A stretch of 64,000 bases of DNA from Phytopythium helicoides (Eukaryota > Oomycota > Peronosporomycetes > Pythiales > Pythiaceae). Of the stretch, positions 24,055 to 33,452 are shown in pieces. The translations under genes were made by a program, and so were the position numbers. Location: assembly GCA_024867545.1 (NCBI GenBank), contig JANFNE010000046.1:1-64000 (forward strand), in the 5' to 3' direction. Positions within the stretch are counted from its first letter, which is position 1, and every line of letters starts with the position of its first letter. The notes below the pieces were generated by a model, which saw nothing but the letters and a program-made list of their open reading frames with translations, searched no databases and was not told the origin of the DNA.

Positions 24055-26004
24055 CTAGTTCGTGACAGTTCTCAGCCACATCTCCATATAAGGTTTTGCG
24101 TCGATCGTCGCTTCCAGTGAGCTCCCATCAAATTGCTCTGGATAGTTGGTCATGAGCCACTTCACAACCGCAAGTTCATTACGGAAGATCGCTCCCCGAA
24201 ATGCTCTCGATGAGCAACCCTCTGATCGATGTTGATGAAGGAAACTAAGAACATCCATCCTGCCATTAGCCGCTGCGTTGTCCATTGCACTCTTTGTACA
24301 ACCTTCCGAGCGATTCTCATCCAGCCATCGAACAATCTCAAGATGTGCAGCAGCTGCGGCATCATCCATCGATTTGTTTGTACATCCTTCCGAGCGATTC
24401 TCGTCCAGGAAGCAGACAATGTCCAAGTGGCCATGTGCAGCCGCTCTGTCCATTGCCCAGGTTGTGCACCCTTCGACTCGATTGGTATGCAAGAACTTGA
24501 CCACATCGAGATGACCAAAGGATGCGGCACCATCCATCGCAGCCGGTGTGCAGCCCTCGGTACAGTTGTCGTGCAAGAACTTGACCACATCAACGTGGCC
24601 GTTGGTTGCCGCTCCATCCATTGCCATTGTCGTGCAGCCCTCGGTTCGGTGCTCGTGAAGCCACTTCACAACATCCAAGTGCCCGTTTGTTGCTGCATGA
24701 TCGAATGCCGACGACGAACACCCCTCCCCACGATTCTCACCAAGCCACTTCACCATGTCCAGGTGTCCGCCTGATGCTGCAACATCCATCGCAGATGATG
24801 AGGCACAGCTCGATCGGTTCTTGTGCAACCAGACCACCACGTCATGATGATTGTTCATTGCCGCATAGTCGAGAGCATGTCCACCCTTATCAGCTGCAAG
24901 TCGATGGAGGAACTGGACGATCTCAAGGTGTCCATACATCGACGCAAAATCAAGCGCTTGGGTGACAACTGAGTTTTCGAAGCTGCCAAAGTGGCTATCA
25001 GCTACCCACCGCACGATATCGAGGTGGCCATTCTGGGCTGCAATCATGAGCACTTCCGACGTCCACATGGCTCCAGTGATACCCGACTCGTCAACTTGAT
25101 TTTCCGCAACGAGCCACCTCAGCAAAGCGAGATTGCCCGTTTGAGCCGCCACTCGTGGTGTCCCCAGTGTCGACCAAACAATCGTCAGCCACGGGTGGTC
25201 CACGTGCTTGGCCCACTCAATCACACTGAGATGTCCTGCAGCAATGGTATCCTTCATGTCGAGCACGTACGCGATGACCCGATTCCCGTCGCTCTTGCGG
25301 GTGCGAACAAACTCGTCGATGACAGCAACGATCCACTCAAGCACCTTGAGGTGACCACCCGCGACAGCTGCTGCGAGCAAAGAGCTGTCACGAGGTGTTC
25401 GGCATCTAAACACACGATCGAGCAGCTCGTTTCCACACTCCTCCGCCTTCGTCTTGAACGAGATCGACGGAGATATATCTGTGTGCTCGTGCAGCCACTT
25501 GAGCACCTCAAGGTGTCCATTCTTGGCAGCGAGCCACTTCTCTTGCATCCCAAACAACACGAACTCCCCGCACTCGTCTCGAAGGTATCGGACGACCTCC
25601 AACTGTCCACTCTCAGCCGCAACTTCCACCGCGTCCGTCGCCAGTGTACGAGGAGCGAACGCGGTCGTGAGCCACCGCACAGTGTCGACGTCTCCTCTTT
25701 TCGCAGCGGACGTCATGGCACGATCGAACTGCCACTCACGGTCGAAGGGACCCAAAGTCGGCTGGAGCCTCGCGTGGATGCGACGCAGAGCCGAAAGCGG
25801 AGCCGCCTTGGCGCTCGCCTGGGCCACATCGCAGCCGCTCCAGACATCCAGAAAGTCGCTGATGGCGCCGACGACGTCGTCAAGAGCAGCGGCGACCACG
25901 CTCGCGCGCTTCACGACTGCCGCGACGCCCTCCAGCGGTAGAAGTGGCTGCGTGTCTACCATCGCGTGATTTCCAGGTGTAAGGAGCAAAAGTGAGGTGT
26001 TCAT
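24055..26004 (-). CDS. Ankyrin-repeat protein (oomycete type)
   Basis: Single-exon, 649 aa. After an N-terminal helical region (about 1-100), roughly 16 ankyrin-type repeats of 30-35 residues run to the end. The C-terminal half is a near-regular series with the signature HRSEGCT or variants between repeats (EGCT/EGCS appears at least seven times), indicating recent tandem expansion at the DNA level (about 24170-24770). Such repeats mediate protein-protein contacts; no enzymatic domain is visible and the partner is unknown. A decayed partial copy of the central repeats lies inverted at 28490-29030. The start at 26004 has an alternative at Met15 (MVDTQPLL). Confidence 0.85.
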   Translation of the reverse strand: MNTSLLLLTPGNHAMVDTQPLLPLEGVAAVVKRASVVAAALDDVVGAISDFLDVWSGCDVAQASAKAAPLSALRRIHARLQPTLGPFDREWQFDRAMTSAAKRGDVDTVRWLTTAFAPRTLATDAVEVAAESGQLEVVRYLRDECGEFVLFGMQEKWLAAKNGHLEVLKWLHEHTDISPSISFKTKAEECGNELLDRVFRCRTPRDSSLLAAAVAGGHLKVLEWIVAVIDEFVRTRKSDGNRVIAYVLDMKDTIAAGHLSVIEWAKHVDHPWLTIVWSTLGTPRVAAQTGNLALLRWLVAENQVDESGITGAMWTSEVLMIAAQNGHLDIVRWVADSHFGSFENSVVTQALDFASMYGHLEIVQFLHRLAADKGGHALDYAAMNNHHDVVVWLHKNRSSCASSSAMDVAASGGHLDMVKWLGENRGEGCSSSAFDHAATNGHLDVVKWLHEHRTEGCTTMAMDGAATNGHVDVVKFLHDNCTEGCTPAAMDGAASFGHLDVVKFLHTNRVEGCTTWAMDRAAAHGHLDIVCFLDENRSEGCTNKSMDDAAAAAHLEIVRWLDENRSEGCTKSAMDNAAANGRMDVLSFLHQHRSEGCSSRAFRGAIFRNELAVVKWLMTNYPEQFDGSSLEATIDAKPYMEMWLRTVTN

Positions 26005-26118
26005 GGACGCGAGTGTTGTTCACCGATCTGCTGCCAACTCGACCACAACGATGCCAATCAAAACTTGTTGGTACAGCTACTCGCCTTTGCTGCCTGATAA
26101 ATACCTGTCCTCGAGGGC

Positions 26119-28050
26119 TCAACACCCCTCACCGCCTGCAATTCTCAAGCACGAAGTTTTCTCGATGGACGCGAACACCACCGTCACGACAGAGTACAAA
26201 ATCGCCATCGCCGTGGCCAAGTACACAATGGCGCCCGCGGCCGCGCTATAGCCGCCGTAGTACCTCAGCTGCTGCACCTCGAGCCGCTGGCGTGCGAGGA
26301 ACATGACGGACGCGACGCTGGCTAACTCGACGGCGTAGGCAGCCAGGAAGGCCCACATGACATTCCACCGCGTCGTCAGCGTGTCCACGTCCGTGTCAGC
26401 AATGTGCTTGAGATCGAATAGCCCGCCGATGTACTTACTGACCGGGTCGGCGTTCATGAGCGCCAGGTTGTAGAAGGTGATGACGAGTCCGTAGGTCGTA
26501 GCCTCGAGCCCTCGCGGGGCCGTCTCGACGATGGGCAGCAACATGACGAGGAACCTCGCAGCCGCGGCCGGCGGTGTGAGCACCCCAGGAAAGTAGAGCA
26601 GCAGCCACTTGCTGCGGGCGATGTTGAAGACGAACACGGCGGCCGAGAGCACGCGCACGCCGATGATCCAGACGGTGGTGGTCACGAAGATGGTGGTCCA
26701 GCTCGTGGCCTGGAAGAACCGCTGCACGGCCAGCAGCGAGAGCGTGTAGAGCAGTCCGCGCTCCAGGTCGTTGAAAGTGCGCGCGTCCGGGCTCACCGTG
26801 ACGTACCACTGGGTGACGAACCCCGTGGGGGCAATGGGCGAGACGGCGAAGAACAGCGAGGACACGTAGGCGAAGAGCACGAGCGTCCACACGGCCCTGG
26901 ACTGGGCCAGCAGCCAGAACTGGCGCCTGGAGACCACCGTGCGCTTGGCGCGGCGCAGTGCCGGAGGCTCGTGCAGCACGGCGTCCTGGTCCTCGACCTC
27001 GAACGGGTCGAGCGCTCGGAACGCGGCCGCCGACTCGATCGTGGTGGCCGTGGCCGCGCCGGCGCTGTCCTCGTCGTAAGCTGCGATGGGGTCTTCGCGC
27101 AGGAGCCAGGCCGCGGCCGCGGCCGCCAGCAGCGCGGCGACCGCCAGGAAGAGCAGCACGGCGGTGATGCCGACGTCGAAGGAGAAGTCCCCACCGAAGT
27201 CGGCGCTGTTGAGCAGCATGTCGACGGCGAAGTCGGCCAGGTACATGAAGAGGCAGCGCACGGCGAACGTGATGGTCTGCGTGCGTCCGCGCGTGGCCAG
27301 CGGCTCGCGCTGCGCCCACTCGACCATGAGCCCGTCGGCCGCCACGTTGGCCACGAGCGCGCCGACCGTGGCCACGCACATGCCGGCCGCGTAGCGCCAT
27401 CCGGCCGCGCGGTCGTCGTCCGTGGCCGCTGCGGACGCGTCCGAGGACGCTGCGGACGCGTCCGCGGGCTGCGGCTCGCCCATGAACCCGAGCACGGCGA
27501 GGGCCGCGGCGGCCACGAGCCAGCCGAGCACCATGTAGGGCTGTCGGCGGCGGCCGCGGATGGGCAGCGCGTCGCTGAGCGCGCCGACGGCCACCTTCCA
27601 CAGCCACGGCGCGGCCAGCAGCCGCTTGGCCGCCTGCACCTGGAAGCCCGGCAGCAGCAGGTAGGAGCGCAGCAGCGGGCTGAGCGTGGACGGCAGCGCG
27701 CCGTAGAGCATCCCCACGGCCGCGTACGTGGCCAGCAGCCCGGCCGAGCGGCGCGTCCACAGCGGCCGCGGACCGCCCGGCCGCAGCGCGCCGTCCGCCT
27801 CGAGGTTGTAGAAGCGGAACTCGCGGCGCCGCGCCGTGTGGGCCGCGGTGGGGACGCTGGCCGCGGGCGGAGTGGCCGAGGCCGCCGTGTGGGCCGCGGG
27901 GACGGCCGCCGACTGCGCCGTGAGCAGCGCCGAGAAGCCGGCGGACGGCGGCAGCTCGTCCAGCGCGCGGCCGCCCAGGTCGCTAGGGAAGTCGTCCGAG
28001 GACGACGCGGAGCTCGACTTGAGCCACGCCATGGGCGCGGCGTCCGCCAT
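26119..28050 (-). CDS. Folate-biopterin (BT1) family transporter, major facilitator fold
   Basis: Multi-pass plasma- or organelle-membrane transporter, 643 aa, single exon. Residues 1-95 are a Ser/Ala-rich cytosolic extension. The core begins at TYAAVGMLYGALPSTLSPLL and includes LLPGFQVQAAK, WLWKVAVGALSDALPIRGRRR (loop with the conserved SD and basic residues) and PYMVLGW, a sequence order typical of BT1 proteins. About 12 hydrophobic segments follow, with an Ala/Asp-rich loop (about 205-225) and a long central loop (about 320-370). The substrate cannot be read from sequence; folates, pterins or S-adenosylmethionine are known for relatives. The gene is very GC-rich and follows the ankyrin gene by 114 bp on the same strand. 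Confidence 0.85.
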   Translation of the reverse strand: MADAAPMAWLKSSSASSSDDFPSDLGGRALDELPPSAGFSALLTAQSAAVPAAHTAASATPPAASVPTAAHTARRREFRFYNLEADGALRPGGPRPLWTRRSAGLLATYAAVGMLYGALPSTLSPLLRSYLLLPGFQVQAAKRLLAAPWLWKVAVGALSDALPIRGRRRQPYMVLGWLVAAAALAVLGFMGEPQPADASAASSDASAAATDDDRAAGWRYAAGMCVATVGALVANVAADGLMVEWAQREPLATRGRTQTITFAVRCLFMYLADFAVDMLLNSADFGGDFSFDVGITAVLLFLAVAALLAAAAAAWLLREDPIAAYDEDSAGAATATTIESAAAFRALDPFEVEDQDAVLHEPPALRRAKRTVVSRRQFWLLAQSRAVWTLVLFAYVSSLFFAVSPIAPTGFVTQWYVTVSPDARTFNDLERGLLYTLSLLAVQRFFQATSWTTIFVTTTVWIIGVRVLSAAVFVFNIARSKWLLLYFPGVLTPPAAAARFLVMLLPIVETAPRGLEATTYGLVITFYNLALMNADPVSKYIGGLFDLKHIADTDVDTLTTRWNVMWAFLAAYAVELASVASVMFLARQRLEVQQLRYYGGYSAAAGAIVYLATAMAILYSVVTVVFASIEKTSCLRIAGGEGC

Positions 28051-28489
28051 GGCGGCCCGCTGGGCTCGGGACGCGCGCGGCCGCAGCGGACGCGGGGCCC
28101 ATGCGCCGGCCGCGGGCGCCGAGGACCGCGGCGGCGTCCGCGCGGACGACGGACGGATGCTGGACGGGGCGGCGACCGGCCGGCTGGGGACGTCGACCAG
28201 CTGGGCGCCGATGACCGAATAAGCCGCAGATGCGGCCGCGGCGTCCGCGGCGGCCGCAGTCTCTCGCTCTCACTATGCGGACGCGCGCGCGGTCTCGTCG
28301 GCTCGCGGCAACTGGCTGCTCGGTGGCACCGTAGGTTTTATACTGAGTCTCAGTATGGAAAGGACAGGCAGCTGCGTATCGCACGCCAAGCGTGACTCGG
28401 GTGGGCCGCCAAGCCTACTGTACGCGCCATACAGACGACGAGTGAAATCTACCGTACGTCCGAGCCGGAGGTGGCTTCACTTTCCATGC
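28051..28489. other. GC-rich upstream region of the BT1 transporter
   Basis: Presumed promoter. Very rich in GTCCGC-like and GCGGCC words near 28051-28260, then an AT-richer stretch. A TACCGTA heptamer lies at 28450. The long plus-strand frame crossing this region is antisense shadow of the transporter. Confidence 0.45.
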
Positions 28490-29030
28490 CATCAATGAGG
28501 CTCCCGATCGCTCCGGAAGGCGCCGCCGCGGTCTCGATCGTCAAAGCGCACGAACTCGCCGACATCGGTTTGCTGGACACCTGCAGCTCTGGCACATCGT
28601 CGAGAGGAGCAAGTTTGTGTTTGTGATGGAAGGCGGGGCACCGACTCGGAGATGGCTACATGAGCTCGCGTTTGAAAAATCATCCGAGGATCTCGTCATT
28701 CCGAACGAGGAAGGGTTTTGGAAGCGAGGTCGAGGGGTTTGCTCTCGAGAGATTTCTGCGAGCTTACTGCAGCCTGTGGCTGGCTGATTGAGGTGAAGTG
28801 CTGGAGTGAATCGTTGGTGTCATCGACGAGTTCGGTCTCGCTCACGACTCGTTCGACACGACAGCGACGGAAGTCGGGTCGCATTCGTGCTCGACACGAA
28901 GGATACCATTGCTGCAGGGCATCTCAGTTTGATCGAATGGAGCCAAGCACGCAGACTACTTGATGGTTCACGGTTGCTTGGTCGCCATCGGGAGCACCAC
29001 GAGCGCTCCTGGTGCGCTCAAAGGCTCCAG
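28490..29030 (+). pseudogene. Decayed partial copy of the ankyrin gene, inverted
   Basis: The coding sense of this copy is the plus strand, opposite to the intact ankyrin gene. The clearest match, 28795-29010, follows the complement of roughly 25160-25360: shared stretches include GTCATCGACGAGTT, GTGCTCGACAnGAAGGATAC and ACCATTGCTGCAGG (28905-28920), and the match continues to a GGAGCACCACGAG / GGGACACCACGAG block. Weaker similarity upstream (GGCTACATGAGC near 28653) suggests it begins near 28490. Frameshifts and stops break every frame, so no product is expected. Confidence 0.75.
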
Positions 29031-29313
29031 AAACAAACAAAAAAAAAGCAAATAGGCCACGTCGAGCCGGCTTGACCAATTTTGTTTGTTGGTTGGAAAT
29101 CATCTGACGGTTGGTTGAAGGCGCCAGCACGAAGGGAATGCGCTGCACGAAGATAGCTGGGAACGCCCTGCACGGGAAAGCGGGATAGGAACTGCCAGTT
29201 GGCCGGTTGAAGTCTGCACGTCACCAAGCGACCATGCCGTTGCACAGTCTATGCGGTTGTAGGGTCTCGCGCGTTCGTCGCGCGATGCCACCGCAATCCA
29301 GGCTCTCGACGAG

Positions 29314-30404
29314 ATGGCGCGGCGGTCGGCGGCCTCGCGGCGGCGCTGGTGGCTGGTCTGGGACCCCGCGGGGCTCATGATCGCGACGTTCGCGTGGTGC
29401 GTGATCGCGGTGGCGCTCTGGGGCGTGCTCAAGGCCGTCGACTTGTCCGTCGGGCTGCTCTCGCCGCTCGGCGCGCTGCAGGCGCTCTGGTTCCTCGCGC
29501 TCTTCGGCATGGTCTTCTGGAGCCACCTCGTGGTGCTCACCACCAACCCGGGCACCGTGCCGGCCTCGCTCAAGGGATTCGTGCCCGGCGGCGCCGAGAG
29601 CGAGGACGACAACGGTGCGGAGAGCGAGTACGAGGAGGTCGAGGACGAGATGCCGCTGCGCGAGTTCGAGCACACCGAGGACGACGGATCGCTGCTCGTC
29701 TTCTGCGACGAGTGCAACTTCTACCGACCCTCCAGGTGGGTTGCCAGCGTTCACGCCCGCTTGTCTACTGTTGATGCCACGCGTGCTGACGGCGACTGGC
29801 ATCTTCAGGGCCATGCACTGCGATACGTGTGAGCGCTGCGTGATCCTCCACGACCACCACTGGTGCGTTGAGAGCCCCTGCTTCAACGAGGCTTCTCGCT
29901 CGTGGACTCACTGGTGTTGGTGTGGCGATGGACAGCCCGTGGGTCAACAACTGCGTGGGCATCGGCAACCACAAGGCGTTCCTGCTGCTGCTGCTGTATG
30001 TGTCGGTGACGAGCTTCCACGCCGTCTCGCTCGTGCTGCTGCAGTACCTGTTCTGTAGCAAGGGGCTCTACTGGTGCGGCTTCAATCCCGGCCAGGTGCC
30101 CGGGAAGCTCGGGCTGTGGCTAGCTGCGGCCGCGAGCGTGTTTGGGCTCTTTTGCGGAGCTATGCTCGCTATGGAGCTCTACAGCATCTACTTGGACCCG
30201 ATCTACTCGATCATCGCCGAGCAGCTGGCCGCGCGCGGCGGGTCCAAGTCCAAATCGCGGCTCGAGCGTCATCTGAGCGTCATTTGCGGGACGGACGGGT
30301 TCCGCACGTCGTGGCTGCTGCCCCGGCCCGAGGTGCGCGCGCTGCACGAGATCGAGATCGTGCAGGGCTTCCGCTGCAGCCCCGAGGACCTGGAGATCTG
30401 CTAG
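29314..30404 (+). CDS. DHHC palmitoyltransferase
   Basis: Integral-membrane S-acyltransferase that attaches palmitate to cysteines. Three exons, 29314-29735, 29809-29862, 29936-30404, 314 aa, phases consistent. Two N-terminal helices (about 20-42, 50-75) precede an acidic loop, then the cysteine-rich core: CDECNFYRPSR, MHCDTCERCVILHDHHC, PWVNNCVGIGN. The second intron splits the codon of the catalytic DHHC cysteine (TG|C), so unspliced reading shows DHHW instead. Two further helices follow (LLLLLYVSVTSFHAVSLVLL and LWLAAAASVFGLFCGAML). The remainder is a cytosolic tail. The first intron is 73 nt, the second 73 nt. Alternative reading frames in the introns are shadows. Confidence 0.9.
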
Positions 30405-31396
30405 CCACCTGTACGATACGCTGGCCGTTGCACTGGCGCCGTGAAGCCATCAGCTCGGTCTCCGCTACATATATCATGTCGAGGGCGAGCGTTGTCCCAG
30501 CGCGCGCACCTCACTGCACATGTACCGCCCAGCCGCGGTGGTGGTGGACGCGGTCGAAATTTGCCTCAAAGTTTGCAAATTCCGCCCCGAGCAGCTGTAG
30601 CAAGTCGTGATAGAGCGCAGGATGCAGGCGGCCACTCTGGCCACGAGGCACAAATTCACGACGCCTTCTCTGCGATTTGTAATGCAACTGGACGTGGTGT
30701 AGACGAATCGCGAGTTCAAGCATCGCCGCCGCGCCATAGAGGAGCGTCGCCGCCACGAATCGCCCAGATGCGGGAGCGGAAGCAGGCGCCGTCGCAACCG
30801 ACGACCTCGAGAGAGTTGAAGGTGCCGCCGGAGCAGTGCGGGGCGGACGAAATCAGCTCCCGCTCGGGCGGATTCTCGTCCCGCGGGGCGTCATCTCCGT
30901 CTTGGAGCCGCAGACACGCGCCATACGTTCAACCTTCTCGTCCTACCTGGAGAACAGCAGCGTCGCCTCCTCCGACCGACTTGGCGTCACCACCACTCAC
31001 GGCGTCATCGCGTTTGCGGAGCGGCGCAAGCGCTTTGCTCTCGTAATCGCGCAGCGCCATCATCGCGCTCTTCACGCGCTGCTGGAATACCTTTTTAAAT
31101 GCATGGACTGCTAGATTCAGTGGTATGATTATATGAGAAGTGACTTGAAGTGTATGCTATAGCGACCTTTAGAGCGCATACAGTCAAGAGAATGCTGATG
31201 GTCGCGCGTGAGGGGTACGCTCCCGCTGGCCCGTAAACACGCGGGGGCATACTGGAGCCTAGAGTCGCTGAGAAAGTTCACGTGAGACGTTTTTTCCGTC
31301 CGGTTCGCTGTTTGTACCGTAGGTTTACGCTAAACAATCCCCACCCCGAGTCGAGTCGCCCGCCAGTTGCCTTCACTTTTCCATTTCCGCTCGCTC
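30405..31396. other. Interval with no firmly supported gene
   Basis: About 1 kb behind the DHHC gene. Several frames look weakly protein-like: plus strand 30836-31114 (92 codons) and, on the minus strand, 31100-30945 reading KKVFQQRVKSAMMALRDYES followed by a plausible GTAGGAC donor, then a frame reading GGTFNSLEVVGCDGACFRS near 30800. These could be exons of an unrecognised minus-strand gene starting near 31240, but I could not assemble a continuous model. The last 250 bp are AT-richer and contain a TACCGTA heptamer at 31315, fitting promoter DNA of the next gene. Confidence 0.25.
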
Positions 31397-31409
31397 TACC
31401 GTAGCGATC
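31397..31409 (+). promoter_or_regulatory. TACCGTAGCGATC motif near lipid-kinase start
   Basis: Exact copy of the 13-mer at 10126-10138. It ends 36 bp before the ATG at 31446, almost the same distance as at the PX gene (28 bp), which favours a positioned promoter element. Confidence 0.4.
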
Positions 31410-31445
31410 ACTCACCCGCCCCGCAGCCGCCGAGAAGCCCCCGAC

Positions 31446-33452
31446 ATGGTGGCGGCCGTGGCCCCGCGCCCCCGCGACGATGAGCTGGACCCGCTGGACG
31501 TCGACGTGATGCTGGACGCGCCCGAGGTCGACGACTGGGACAGCGAGGACGAGCGCGCGCCCGCGCGGACGGCGTCGTCGCTGTCCAAGCACGAGGGGCC
31601 CGACCGCGATCTGGCGCAGAAGCGCCTCGCCTGGGAGCGCCTCGTGGTCGAGCGCCAGCTCAGCGACGCGGCCGAGGACAGCACGCCGCGCTCGCACTTC
31701 CGCCGCGCCACCACCGTCGCCGTGCCGCTCGTGGCCGCCAAGCAGCAGCTGCAGCGCCTCGAGACGCAGGAGAGCGACGCCGACAGCGCAGACAGCCCGG
31801 TCGCGGACACCGTCGCACCCACGCTCGCGCGCTCCAAGAGCTGGAGCTGCCCGCGCCGCGCGGCCGCCGTCGAGGCCATCGACCAGCGCCGCGTGCGCTT
31901 CCGGTTCTCCACCGCCGCCTCGGCGCGCGACGTCGTGCGCGAGATGCACACGCTGCGCTTCCGAGAGTTCCCCATCGAGTGCGTCGTCTCGGCGCGCGTG
32001 CAGCTGCGCAACGCCGCAGGCGTCTGGCGCGCCATGGACGCGCAGATCGACCGCGACGGCTTCTGTGCGCGACGCACCTCCACATTCCGCAAGAAGGTCA
32101 AGGGCGTGCGCATTAGCCACGACGAGATCCTGGCTGCCAGCCTTGCCACAGGAAGCAAGGCTCCCGAGCTCACGATCCACTACATGACCCCCGGCCGTGG
32201 CGAGCGCGAGCGTCGCCTAAAGCGCGAGTACGAGCTGCTGCACATCCGCTTCGAAGACCCCGAGGAGGCCCGCCGCTGGCTGCAGGCCCTCCAGACGCTG
32301 ACCAAGTGGTCGGCGCGTGTGCCGATGGAAGCCACGCGCAAGATCAAGGTGGTCGTCAATCCGCACTCTGGCAAGCGCCGCGGCCGCGAGGTCTGGCGCA
32401 AGTGGCGGTCGCTGATCGAGCTTGCGGGCATTGAGTGCGACGTCGAGGAGACGACCTACAGCGGCCACGCGCGCGACATCGGCGCCAGCTTTGACCTGAG
32501 CAAGAAGTATGAGGCCATGGTCTTTGTGGGCGGCGACGGCACCGTCAACGAGTTTATGAACGGCGTGTTCGCTCGCCCCGAGGACGAGTGGCGCCACCTT
32601 GTGGCGACGACGCCCGTGTCGCTCATCTGCGCCGGCACGGACAACGCGTTCGGCGTGGGCGTGGGCACGCCAACCCACGAGGCGTCCGTGTACTGCATCA
32701 TCAAGCGCAAGATTCGCCCGCTGGACGTGATGGCGGTCGAGGGACAGAACGAGGACGGCTCGACTCGTCGTGAGTTCTCGTGCACGGGCATTAGCTGGGG
32801 TGTCGGCTCGGACATCGCGCTCGAGTCGGAGGCCACGCGCTGGCTCGGCGTCTACCGCTACATGTACCTTAAGGTGAAGCGCGTGGTGATTGCGCCACGC
32901 AAGCACGTGTGCCGCGTGCAGTATGTGCTGTCGGACTCGGTGCCCGTGGACGAGAAGACGGGCGAGCAGGTGCTGCGGACGTACTTTGACATTATGGACA
33001 AGGACGCGGACGACCAGCACCACATCGAGATGTGCAGCGTGTACGACGAGTCGTACACGGACAAGAAGTGGATGGGCGACGCGAGCGCCATCTACCGGCC
33101 GGCGAGCGAGGACAAGTTCGGCGACAAGTGGGAGCGCCAAGAGGGTCAGTTCACGACCATGGGCGCGTCGAACGTGTACTTCGAGGCCAAGTACTCGCAC
33201 CCGTCGGACGGCAACCTGGACCTCATCTACTCTCGCAAGGGCACGTTCGCGCAGACGCTGGACCTGGGCGTGCGCTACATCGGCGGCGACTACCTCAAGT
33301 CGGAGATCGTGGGCTACCACAAGGTGCGCGCCATGGTGATCGACCCGATCAGCGAGACGCCGCTGAACGTGGACGGCGAGGTGTTCCCGCTGCCGGGCCC
33401 GTTCCGCATCGAGGTGGTGCCGCAGCTGCTGTGCGTGCTGTCGGAGAAGTGA
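31446..33452 (+). CDS. PH-domain lipid kinase (ceramide/sphingosine/diacylglycerol kinase family)
   Basis: Would phosphorylate a membrane lipid such as ceramide, a sphingoid base or diacylglycerol. Single exon, 668 aa. Residues about 1-130 are acidic and disordered with Ser/Arg patches; a PH-like domain covers about 135-290 (FRFSTAASARDVV ... ARRWLQALQTL); the DAGK catalytic domain begins near 299 with KIKVVVNPHSGKRRG, then the ATP/Mg motif FVGGDGTVNEFMNGV and ICAGTDNAFGVGVG, replacing the usual P-x-GTGN. The C-terminal domain ends in a basic-acidic beta-rich segment (NVDGEVFPLPGPFRIEVVP), typical of this fold. The PH plus DAGK order resembles ceramide kinase, but the substrate cannot be decided. 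The ATG is preceded by the 13-mer motif. Confidence 0.85.
   Translation: MVAAVAPRPRDDELDPLDVDVMLDAPEVDDWDSEDERAPARTASSLSKHEGPDRDLAQKRLAWERLVVERQLSDAAEDSTPRSHFRRATTVAVPLVAAKQQLQRLETQESDADSADSPVADTVAPTLARSKSWSCPRRAAAVEAIDQRRVRFRFSTAASARDVVREMHTLRFREFPIECVVSARVQLRNAAGVWRAMDAQIDRDGFCARRTSTFRKKVKGVRISHDEILAASLATGSKAPELTIHYMTPGRGERERRLKREYELLHIRFEDPEEARRWLQALQTLTKWSARVPMEATRKIKVVVNPHSGKRRGREVWRKWRSLIELAGIECDVEETTYSGHARDIGASFDLSKKYEAMVFVGGDGTVNEFMNGVFARPEDEWRHLVATTPVSLICAGTDNAFGVGVGTPTHEASVYCIIKRKIRPLDVMAVEGQNEDGSTRREFSCTGISWGVGSDIALESEATRWLGVYRYMYLKVKRVVIAPRKHVCRVQYVLSDSVPVDEKTGEQVLRTYFDIMDKDADDQHHIEMCSVYDESYTDKKWMGDASAIYRPASEDKFGDKWERQEGQFTTMGASNVYFEAKYSHPSDGNLDLIYSRKGTFAQTLDLGVRYIGGDYLKSEIVGYHKVRAMVIDPISETPLNVDGEVFPLPGPFRIEVVPQLLCVLSEK

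Noticed and set aside
26971..28395. 474-codon plus-strand frame opposite the BT1 transporter
   Set aside because: Shadow with extreme Arg/Gly content; the minus strand has clear transporter motifs.
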